Positions 10,084 to 17,108 of a stretch of 64,000 nucleotides of DNA are shown here, piece by piece. The stretch comes from Bartonella sp. B1099 (GTDB lineage Bacteria; Pseudomonadota; Alphaproteobacteria; Rhizobiales; Rhizobiaceae). Location of the stretch: the NCBI RefSeq assembly GCF_944801835.1, contig NZ_CALYLN010000001.1, positions 528,001 to 592,000 on the forward strand, in the 5' to 3' direction. The notes beneath the pieces were generated by a model. The model had not been told where the DNA came from. It was given only the letters and a program-made list of their open reading frames with translations, and ran no database searches. Position 1 is the stretch's first letter. Each line of letters opens with the position of its first letter. Position numbers and translations under genes: made by a program.

Positions 10084-10871
10084 CCATCAATTCCAAATAC
10101 AAAACTTTCATATTCAAAGCGTTATAACTTCCCTCTTCTCTTAAAAAAGGACAAAGCTTACCTCAGCGCCGATCTGTAAACAATCATCTGTCAATAATCC
10201 AACTTCTTAATCTCGTGCGTTCTGCCTTTTTCCTACTTCATGTCGTTCATAAACCACCATCTGAAGAACGAAACCTTCATAAAGCATAAAAACAGCCCTA
10301 TCCTAAAATATTATCACACGAACAACAAAAAAACACCTCACCTGTAAAGTTTTACATGGGTTATCAAGTTTACGAAAAGCCCTATCACCCACCCTCCTCA
10401 ACAGAAGATTAAACCACATCACCATGGTAACAGAAAAATATTAATACCGTTTTAACCATCACAAATGAACAGTATTTTCCTTATCTATCATCCTCAATGT
10501 ACCCTTTCAGAACACGCCTCTTAAAGAACATTCATACAAATTAAAAAAATACATTCTCATCTTTGTCTAATTTTAGTTTTCTTTTCTATCAACCAAGTGT
10601 AAAAAGAATTGAAGAGGACATTCAAAAAAGGCTGATCCGATAAATCTGTAAAGTGAGTCACACAAGTAAAACAAAAGCGCTCTAAAACACTCATCTGTCA
10701 TCAGATTGACACCAAAAAGGCATTGCGTCCAAAGAGAAGCCTCTTCTTTGTGAAGTAGGGAGGAAAGTAAAAATTAAAATACTGTAGATAATTTGAAAGA
10801 ACAATATTCTTTTTAACAGCAAGCAAGCTTTAAACAATGGAAGAAGTCTCGTAAATAATGGAAGAAACATT
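10084..10871. other. Long intergenic region between divergent ftsK and ubiH-like genes
   Basis: This 790-bp AT-rich stretch must contain the promoters of both divergently oriented neighbours. I see no ORF with a ribosome site, no terminator-like hairpin and no repeat shared with other parts of the window. Confidence 0.6.
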
Positions 10872-12149
10872 GTGTATTCTAATCACCATAAAGATATAAA
10901 ACCCCATAAGAAAATAAAATCTCATAAAATCAAACAATGTGATCTTCTCATTGCAGGGGGGGCGGTTGTCGGTTCAACACTGGCAATAGCGCTCAAGCAA
11001 ACAGCCCCTAATCTGAAAATAAAAATCGTTGATGCTGCTCCACAAGAAGATATTCCTGCTTCTAACATACGAACCATTGCCCTTGCTGCTGCTTCTGTTC
11101 GTATGTTAAAACAATTGCAATGTTGGGACTCTATCATCCCCTCTGCGCAACCTATTCACTCAATGATCATCACAGATACAAGCACAAATGATCCTGTTAA
11201 ACCCCCTCTTTTAACCTTTGAAGGCGACATTACCCCCGGTGAACCCTTTGCAACGATGGTAGAGCATAGAGAACTGATCAATACTTTAAAAAAACGTGTC
11301 AAAGATCTCAATATCCCTGTTCTCACAAACACACGTGTCATTGATTTTCATCAAGACAACCAACACACAACTGTCACTTTAGATAATGAAGAGGTTTGGC
11401 AAACAAAATTGCTTATTGCAGCCAATGGTGCCCACTCTACATTACGCCAAAAAGCAGGTCTTAAAAACTTTTCTCACCCCTATAAACAAACAGCAATCAT
11501 CTGCACAGTTGAACATGAAAAACCCCATAATGGTCAAGCAATTCAACATTTTTTACCCGCCGGCCCTTTTGCTCTTCTCCCTCTCAAAGGCAACCGATCC
11601 GCCATTGTATGGAATGAAGACCATAAAACTGCGCAATATTATCTCAAAGCTGATGCCCTTATTTTTGAAACAGAACTCGAAAGACGTATTGGTCATCGAT
11701 TAGGAAAACTCTCTTGGAATGGTGAACGTCAAGCTTTTCCGCTAAACCTTTCTCTAACACGTCAATGTATTAAGCCCCGTTTTGTCCTCGTTGGCGATGC
11801 AGCCCATACCATCCACCCCATTGCAGGACAAGGACTCAATCTAGGATTACGCGATAGCGCTGCCCTTGCTGAAGTGATTATTGAAACAGCGCGATTAGGT
11901 CTTGATATTGGCTCCCTCACAGCTTTAGAACGCTATCAAAGCTGGAGACGTTTTGAAATTGTCCGTATGGCTTTAAGCAATGATTGGCTTAATAAACTCT
12001 TTTCGAACGATAACCTTCTCTTACGGATGCTTCGCGATACCGGTCTTGGAATCATCAATCAAGCGCCCAAAATAAAAAAATATTTCATTCAAGAAGCTGC
12101 TGGCCTTACCCCCAATGCACCCCGTCTTCTAAACGGCTTCCCGCTTTAA
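10872..12149 (+). CDS. UbiH/UbiF/COQ6-family FAD-dependent hydroxylase
   Basis: Flavin monooxygenase of ubiquinone biosynthesis that hydroxylates the aromatic ring of a polyprenylated intermediate. The N-terminal FAD-binding fold shows AGGAVVGSTLAIAL, the middle shows NGAHSTLRQKAG, and the family signature GDAAHTIHPIAGQGLNLGL lies near residues 310-330. The start is a GTG preceded by GGAAG at a good distance; the first 20 residues are Lys/His-rich and not conserved-looking. The exact ring position cannot be assigned from sequence. It is a single gene and the last housekeeping gene before the trw island. Confidence 0.9.
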   Translation: MYSNHHKDIKPHKKIKSHKIKQCDLLIAGGAVVGSTLAIALKQTAPNLKIKIVDAAPQEDIPASNIRTIALAAASVRMLKQLQCWDSIIPSAQPIHSMIITDTSTNDPVKPPLLTFEGDITPGEPFATMVEHRELINTLKKRVKDLNIPVLTNTRVIDFHQDNQHTTVTLDNEEVWQTKLLIAANGAHSTLRQKAGLKNFSHPYKQTAIICTVEHEKPHNGQAIQHFLPAGPFALLPLKGNRSAIVWNEDHKTAQYYLKADALIFETELERRIGHRLGKLSWNGERQAFPLNLSLTRQCIKPRFVLVGDAAHTIHPIAGQGLNLGLRDSAALAEVIIETARLGLDIGSLTALERYQSWRRFEIVRMALSNDWLNKLFSNDNLLLRMLRDTGLGIINQAPKIKKYFIQEAAGLTPNAPRLLNGFPL

Positions 12150-13057
12150 GCAAAAATTCATACTCTTCATACTTTTTACAACCTTTGGCTTCTTTTCTCC
12201 CTCACAAAAAGCAAAAACTTCCATTCAATCCGGTCTGTAAACAGCCCAGATTCTTGTCACGCAAGTTTCCCTTGATGTGCCCTTCTCGTATTCCGCTTAG
12301 CCATAGAGAGAGAAAAACAAGCAAGCCATATTTTAAGAATATTCACCACACATTGAAAAAACATCTCATGAAAGCAATCTTATCACTCTTCCCATGACAC
12401 TCTTTCACGGCATAACAAAATAAACAAGACTTTCTTGATCAGACAAACTTTGACTTATAAGAAACACTTCATGGTTCTCATGTTGAATGAGAGAGCTGAA
12501 GATCGTAAAATCCCCTTATTTTCAACCTCTCTCTTGTTGAAGCAATCAAAATCACCCTTTACACATCACAAATGAGATGAGCATATGGATAAAAAATGAT
12601 TAAAAAAAGAATCCAAGCCCCTCCTATCCTCTCCCCAATACTAAATCACAACATTGCGGCTAGAAAATATAACAACAGTATTGGCATACTCCTGACACAA
12701 TAAATTCTTCTAATTTCAACTCTTTTTGTGAAGAATCAATGAAACCATTTATTTGCCTAGACTAAAAAGAGCAACGTTAAATAAAACGATAAAAAATAAG
12801 TAAAAATCTCCCCTTTCTCAAATGCCAAAAGCAATCATAACATCTTAAGCTGGCAAACTTAATGATGATGGCAACTTATGACAACAATACCTTCTACATT
12901 GAGATACATTTGTCCATACTTTCTAACATTTTATTTAATACCTCAATAGGTCAATACATCCATTCAGTATTTTTATACAATCAAATAAGCAAGAAGAGGC
13001 TACTTTTTGCATTCATATCTCTTGATATTCCCTTTCTTTATAAATATTATACATGTT
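12150..13057. other. Non-coding left flank of the trw island
   Basis: About 900 bp of AT-rich sequence between the ubiH-like gene and the H-NS-like gene. Short open frames are present but lack ribosome sites and recognisable content. I looked for attachment-site-like repeats shared with the right flank (29.7-31.1 kb) and found none I could defend. Confidence 0.5.
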
Positions 13058-13345
13058 TTATGTTACTTCGAGTTCATCAAGTGTATACCCATTCTCCAAC
13101 CACTCTTTAATCCACTTAGGTCTCCGTCCACGCCCATTCCATAATTCCCATTGGTTATTGGGATTCCTATAATGGCGCTCTTTGCTCACAAGATCAGCGA
13201 TATCAATTCCATGGGTACTAGCAATTTCAAGAATTTTTCGTCGTGCATTTTGTTTTTCCTTTGCTTGCCGTTTTTTTAATTCCACATCAATTTGTGTACG
13301 CATCTCTTGTAATTCATCAAAATTCATATTTTTGAGATCATTCAC
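13058..13345 (-). CDS. H-NS-family nucleoid protein at the edge of the trw island
   Basis: A small DNA-binding protein of the H-NS type. An N-terminal helical oligomerisation segment (ELQEMRTQIDVELKKRQAK) precedes the DNA-binding core YRNPNNQWELWNGRGRRPKW, which carries the W-x-G-R-G-R-x-P-x-W hook typical of H-NS proteins that bind AT-rich minor grooves. I chose a GTG start at 13345 because AAGGGGAG lies 8 bp ahead; an ATG at 13327 is an alternative. It is divergent from the trw genes. By position it could regulate or silence trw, perhaps in the role of plasmid KorB, but that is inference. Confidence 0.85.
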   Translation of the reverse strand: MNDLKNMNFDELQEMRTQIDVELKKRQAKEKQNARRKILEIASTHGIDIADLVSKERHYRNPNNQWELWNGRGRRPKWIKEWLENGYTLDELEVT

Positions 13346-13473
13346 CTTAATTACTCCCCTTGCAAAAAAAGAATTGCCATTGCCATATTTTAAACACAAT
13401 TATAGACAATTCCTGTCTATTTATTGTCAAAATTAAAATTACGATACATATATCACTTTGACGGAGATGTGTT

Positions 13474-14088
13474 TTGTACCACAAAGAACTGTTTATTTGT
13501 GTCTCAGCTTCCACCACTACATCCTTTTTCAGTTCAGTTGCTGAAATTGGAAAGAGCAGTGCACAAATGCCATCACACTTCGCTGACTCTCATGAATCAG
13601 TCGTCAAAAGTAAATATAAATCACCATTCTATAAACTATGGCAATATGCAACAAAGAACAAGCCCTCTCCCTATAATGATGGTATCGTTTATTATGACAA
13701 TAAGAAATCCCCTCAAGTACAACGAATTTTCACTTTGTATAAATGTCCTTCAAATCTTTTTTTACAACGAGAAAATTATATAAAACAAGTAACATCAAGA
13801 GAGTCCCAAAGATCATTATTGCTTAAAAATGGTATTTTTTTCATTCATCCCAATAATGTTGGTTGGCGTAGTCTGCTCTGCTTTATACCACACATTGATC
13901 TTTTTTCTTGGATATTCACGTATACTAGAAATCTTCTCAGAAAAGAAAGAAGTCATAACCACCAGGGACATTTTAAGCTAAACGATTCCGTTTTTCAAAT
14001 TTGTAAAATAAAAAGACAACGACAAAAAACACCAAGCAATATTGGCATTTATATCAATAAAATTCTTCATAATAAGGTGTATTTCTAA
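13474..14088 (+). CDS. Unknown protein translationally coupled to the trwN-like gene
   Basis: Not recognised. The frame opens with TTG preceded by GGAG seven bases upstream and runs 204 codons. Its stop overlaps the ATG of the next gene (TAATG), as in coupled operon genes. The N-terminus has a weakly hydrophobic stretch (FICVSASTTTSFFSSVA), and a second hydrophobic stretch lies near residues 132-152 (SLLCFIPHIDLFSWIF). The C-terminal third is Lys/Arg-rich. It could be a lineage-specific trw accessory gene or a decayed frame that stays open by chance. Confidence 0.4.
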   Translation: MYHKELFICVSASTTTSFFSSVAEIGKSSAQMPSHFADSHESVVKSKYKSPFYKLWQYATKNKPSPYNDGIVYYDNKKSPQVQRIFTLYKCPSNLFLQRENYIKQVTSRESQRSLLLKNGIFFIHPNNVGWRSLLCFIPHIDLFSWIFTYTRNLLRKERSHNHQGHFKLNDSVFQICKIKRQRQKTPSNIGIYINKILHNKVYF

Positions 14089-14729
14089 TGATTGTTCCAG
14101 ATTTCACAATATTTACTACGCCATCCATATCCAATCCCCCCCTCATAGCATTTTCAACTCTCTTCGAACAAGAAAGACGGGATAATTTTTATATAACAGG
14201 TAATAATGATAAATTATTCTGTCCATCATCTCCGCTTAGAGAAGAAATTGCAACAACTGAACAATTTAAACAAAATAAACATAATTTTGACGCAATTTTT
14301 GAGCAAATCGATGTTCAAAATATGAAATGGTTTTTTCTTTTTGAGGTACTTGACTCTTGCAGAAATAGGAATCTTGCAGCAATACAAAGCACTTTAACTT
14401 ACTGCTATGAACAAACAACATCAAAGTGTATCTTTGAAAAAGCGACATTGCAGTCTACGTTGAGTTTTTACAATACAGAAAACTTAAACAGTGGTGCTGA
14501 TACACAGACAGTTGCTTCATATATCGGAGTAAAAACTGCTATGCAAAGAGATAAAGATTTGCGAGAGCCTGTAAGGCTTAAAAAAGAAGAACCAGGACAG
14601 ACAACTAAAGTAGATTCTCTTCCTCTTTCTTCAGAGGAATTAGGAGATGTGTTTATGCGTAAAGAAAGTAGCAATCGTGATGCTTTTGCCGCGGAAGATT
14701 CTTCTTCATCGATAAATCAGCTAGAGTGA
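14088..14729 (+). CDS. trwN: Degenerate TrwN (VirB1-like lytic transglycosylase)
   Basis: Full-length (213 residues) and open, with clear TrwN/VirB1 ancestry. QIDVQNMKW resembles the family's GLGQIN-x-x-N-x-x-W motif, followed by NLAAIQSTLTYCYEQ and TLSFYNTENLNSG in the usual order. The catalytic Glu-Ser region near the N-terminus is no longer recognisable (the place reads STLFEQERRDNFYITGNND), and the glycines of GLGQIN are replaced (AIFEQID). VirB1 proteins open peptidoglycan for machine assembly. This copy has probably lost or altered that activity. It sits directly upstream of the trw operon. Confidence 0.7.
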   Translation: MIVPDFTIFTTPSISNPPLIAFSTLFEQERRDNFYITGNNDKLFCPSSPLREEIATTEQFKQNKHNFDAIFEQIDVQNMKWFFLFEVLDSCRNRNLAAIQSTLTYCYEQTTSKCIFEKATLQSTLSFYNTENLNSGADTQTVASYIGVKTAMQRDKDLREPVRLKKEEPGQTTKVDSLPLSSEELGDVFMRKESSNRDAFAAEDSSSSINQLE

Positions 14730-14738
14730 CGGTTGGTA

Positions 14739-14754
14739 TTTTCATGAATGAAAA
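14739..14754. promoter_or_regulatory. Operator-like inverted repeat ahead of the trw operon
   Basis: TTTTCAT-GA-ATGAAAA forms an inverted repeat with seven-base arms, 10 bp after the trwN stop. About 20 bp downstream lies a TATAAT hexamer (14775-14780), without an obvious matching -35. The placement between trwN and the first gene of the trw operon suits a repressor site. The binding protein is unknown. Confidence 0.35.
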
Positions 14755-14855
14755 CTAGAATTTTGATAGGATGGTATAATGAAAGCTAGATAAGAAAATA
14801 TTAAAGCTCTAATTAGTAAGATTGGACAAAATCTCTTCTAATTGAGGGCAAGAAA

Positions 14856-15155
14856 ATGAAAATGATAGAACAAAACAGCGTTGATATAGCATTTAATCAG
14901 AGAGCGGCACGTGAAATTACAGTTGTGATGCGTTCAGAGAGAGAATGGTATTTTACGTTTGTTGCCGATGATCCAATCACCGGAAAACCCGATAAATATA
15001 CATTACTTACACAAAGAGGAAAATTAAGAACTTGGGCTAATCCCAAATATCTCTTTAAGTTTCTTCATGAAAGAGGGGTCATTTGTGGGAGTTTTAATCT
15101 TAATCAGGATAAAGAACATGAAACAATTAAATATTCTTCGCCCAACAGCTCGTAA
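14856..15155 (+). CDS. Small plasmid-backbone-type protein at the korA position
   Basis: A 99-residue protein with RAAREITVVMRSEREWYFTF and DPITGKPDKYTLLTQRGKLRTWANPKYLFKFLHERGV. It resembles small partition- or regulation-associated proteins of conjugative plasmids, as I remember them. Its place immediately before trwL is where regulators such as korA sit in trw loci, but I see no clear helix-turn-helix and do not assign the symbol. A good ribosome site (GAGGGCAAG) precedes the ATG. Its last 38 bp overlap the start of trwL1, so it is probably the first gene of the trw operon. Confidence 0.65.
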   Translation: MKMIEQNSVDIAFNQRAAREITVVMRSEREWYFTFVADDPITGKPDKYTLLTQRGKLRTWANPKYLFKFLHERGVICGSFNLNQDKEHETIKYSSPNSS

Positions 15156-15441
15156 TAAAATTTCTGCATTTTCTGCAGCTTTAACTGTGTTTTTTATGAC
15201 GCATCCTGTATATGCTAAAGCTACATATTTATCACATGCAGAAGGTGCTTTAGAGAAGCTTAGAGATGACTTAAAGCTGATTATTCCTATTGCTGCTGCT
15301 GTTATACTTTTGTGCTTAGCAATTGGTTATGCAGGACGCTACATCGGAAAGGATACATTTGTACGTTGGTCTGTAGGCGTTGTTATTGCAGGATCAGCTG
15401 CGCAATTTGCTAATCTTTTATTCAGCGGTACAGCTGCTTGA
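15118..15441 (+). CDS. trwL1: TrwL1 pilin (VirB2 homologue)
   Basis: Major pilin candidate of the Trw secretion system. An N-terminal signal ends near THPVYAKA. The mature part has two hydrophobic helices (LIIPIAAAVILLCLAIGYAG and WSVGVVIAGSAAQFANLLF) joined by a short basic loop (RYIGKDTFVRW), the classic VirB2 plan. I started at 15118 (MKQLNI), because an upstream in-frame ATG at 15067 would lie inside the preceding gene and spoil the signal peptide. 107 residues. Variation lies mainly in the N-terminal part of the mature protein and at the C-terminus. Confidence 0.93.
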   Translation: MKQLNILRPTARNKISAFSAALTVFFMTHPVYAKATYLSHAEGALEKLRDDLKLIIPIAAAVILLCLAIGYAGRYIGKDTFVRWSVGVVIAGSAAQFANLLFSGTAA

Positions 15442-15516
15442 AATTCACTATGGCAATATAATAAAAATGCCTTATGGATAAGTAAAAGTTATCCATTAAT
15501 TGTGAATAAGACAATG

Positions 15517-15550
15517 ATATTTTCATTTATATTAAAAATATATGAAATAT
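15517..15550. repeat. AT-rich hairpin in the trwL1-trwL2 spacer
   Basis: An imperfect inverted repeat (arms TTTCATTTATATT and AATATATGAAA) sits 25 bp before trwL2. The same hairpin recurs at 15981-16010 before trwL3, so it was copied with the gene. It could slow transcription or protect mRNA ends; no T-run makes it a standard terminator. Confidence 0.45.
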
Positions 15551-15575
15551 TATTAAAAATTTTAGTGAGAAGAAT

Positions 15576-15896
15576 ATGCGAAAATTAATTAACTTACAGT
15601 CAAAAAATAATAATAAAATTGCTACATTTTCTGCAGTTTTAATTGTGTTTTTTATGACGCATCCTGGGTATGCTCAAGCAGCACAATATTTAAAACATGC
15701 AGAAGGTGCTTTAGAGAAGCTTAGAGATGACTTAAAGCTGATTATTCCTATTGCTGCTGCTGTTATACTTTTGTGCTTAGCAATTGGTTATGCAGGACGC
15801 TACATCGGAAAGGATACATTCGTACGTTGGTCAGTAGGCGTTGTTATCGCTGGCTCAGCCATCCAACTTGCTAATCTTTTATTCAAAGGGGCGTAG
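15576..15896 (+). CDS. trwL2: TrwL2 pilin (VirB2 homologue)
   Basis: Paralogue of TrwL1 with the same signal-peptide plan (FFMTHPGYAQA) and the same two-helix mature pilin. The block from EGALEKLRDDLKLIIP through the second helix is nearly identical to TrwL1 at the DNA level. Differences cluster in the first mature residues (AAQYLKHA) and the tail (AIQLANLLFKGA). It lies in a spacer-plus-gene repeat unit of about 460 bp. 106 residues. Confidence 0.93.
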   Translation: MRKLINLQSKNNNKIATFSAVLIVFFMTHPGYAQAAQYLKHAEGALEKLRDDLKLIIPIAAAVILLCLAIGYAGRYIGKDTFVRWSVGVVIAGSAIQLANLLFKGA

Positions 15897-15980
15897 CTGC
15901 TTGAAATTCACTATGGCAGTATAATAAATATATCTTATAGAAGTAAAATTTATCCATTAATTGTAAACAAGCCAATAATG

Positions 15981-16010
15981 TTTCATTTATATTAAAAATA
16001 TATGAAATAT
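15981..16010. repeat. AT-rich hairpin in the trwL2-trwL3 spacer
   Basis: Second copy of the inverted repeat seen before trwL2, at the same distance from the following start codon. Its conservation in both spacers reflects tandem duplication of a spacer-gene unit. Confidence 0.45.
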
Positions 16011-16035
16011 TATTTAGTATCTTAGTGAGAGAGAT

Positions 16036-16353
16036 ATGCGAAGATTAATTAATTTACAATCAAAAAATAATAAAATTACTGCATTTTCTGCAGCTTTGAT
16101 TGTTCTTTCTATGAACAATCCTGTATATGCTAAAGCGAAATATTTAGGACATGCAGAAGATGCTTTAGATAAACTCCAAAAAGACTTAGATATAATTATT
16201 CCTATTGCTGCTGCTGTTATACTTTTGTGTTTAGCAATTGGTTATGCAGGACGCTACATCGGAAAGGATACATTTGTACGTTGGTCTGTAGGCGTTGTTA
16301 TCGCGGGTTCAGCAGCCCAACTTGCTAAGTTATTATTTGTAAGTCAGCCGTAA
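16036..16353 (+). CDS. trwL3: TrwL3 pilin (VirB2 homologue)
   Basis: Third trwL paralogue, 105 residues. The core from IIPIAAAVILLCLAIGYAG to the end of WSVGVVIAGSAAQLAKLLF is nearly the same as in TrwL1 and TrwL2. The mature N-terminus (KAKYLGHAEDALDKLQKDLDI) and last residues (VSQP) differ. An upstream ribosome site (GTGAGAGAGAT) is shared with trwL2. Confidence 0.93.
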   Translation: MRRLINLQSKNNKITAFSAALIVLSMNNPVYAKAKYLGHAEDALDKLQKDLDIIIPIAAAVILLCLAIGYAGRYIGKDTFVRWSVGVVIAGSAAQLAKLLFVSQP

Positions 16354-16473
16354 GCTAGTATAATACATAGTGTTTTTAACTTTTGTAAATTATAGGTGTG
16401 TACTAGTAATAATGTAGCCATATTGAAAAAAGGAATATTATATAGCAACTTTAATTAAAAGGGGATAAAATAT

Positions 16474-16785
16474 ATGAAACAATTAAATACAATTCGGGTA
16501 AAAATATGCAATAAGATTAGTTCCATTTTTATCATTTCAATGATTTTCTTAATGTCTCAATCTGCATATGCTCAAACGGAAGCAAAAAGCTTAGATGTTT
16601 TCATAGGTATGCAATATGGATTAAGTATACTTATTCCTATCGCTGCTGCCTTTATCCTTTTATTTCTTTTGCTTATTTATATATTTCGTCTCATCGCAAG
16701 AGCCACATTTATGCGATGGGCATTCAGCGTCATTATTGCTGGTGCAGCCTTCTATATTAGCCACATATTATTTCATCTCCAATGA
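16474..16785 (+). CDS. trwL4: TrwL4 pilin, divergent paralogue
   Basis: The most divergent trwL copy: signal peptide ending SQSAYAQ, then a mature part EAKSLDVFIGMQYGLS and two hydrophobic helices (ILIPIAAAFILLFLLLIYIF; WAFSVIIAGAAFYISHILF). The basic loop is RLIARATFMRW instead of RYIGKDTFVRW. It is followed 12 bp later by trwM. Its divergence suggests an older copy, and it may do a different job from L1-L3, perhaps as the basal pilin. 103 residues. Confidence 0.9.
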   Translation: MKQLNTIRVKICNKISSIFIISMIFLMSQSAYAQTEAKSLDVFIGMQYGLSILIPIAAAFILLFLLLIYIFRLIARATFMRWAFSVIIAGAAFYISHILFHLQ

Positions 16786-16797
16786 CAAGAGCATCCC

Positions 16798-17106
16798 ATG
16801 AAATCACAAGAACAAAAAGAATTTCCTCTATTCAAAGGAGCAACACGTGTTCCAACGATATGGGGGGTTCCTATGATGCCATTTATCGTTATGCTTATGG
16901 GAGTTGCTGTCATTGCTATGACGGTAAGTATCTTTTTGTGGATTATAGCACCACTACTATGGTTCATTATGGTGCAAATTACTAAAAATGATGATAAAGC
17001 ATTTCGTATCTGGTGGTTATGGATTGACACAAAATTTCGTAATCGCAACAAAGGTTTTTGGGGCGCATCAAGTTATAGTCCCTCTGATTATAGTAAAAGG
17101 AGATAA
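16798..17106 (+). CDS. trwM: TrwM (VirB3 homologue)
   Basis: Short inner-membrane protein of the type IV secretion core that works with the VirB4 ATPase. It shows the VirB3 plan: a polar N-terminus with PLFKGATRVPTIWGVPMMPF, two adjacent membrane segments (residues about 25-62) and a polar tail. 102 residues. It ends 2 bp before trwK starts. Confidence 0.93.
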   Translation: MKSQEQKEFPLFKGATRVPTIWGVPMMPFIVMLMGVAVIAMTVSIFLWIIAPLLWFIMVQITKNDDKAFRIWWLWIDTKFRNRNKGFWGASSYSPSDYSKRR

Positions 17107-17108
17107 AC

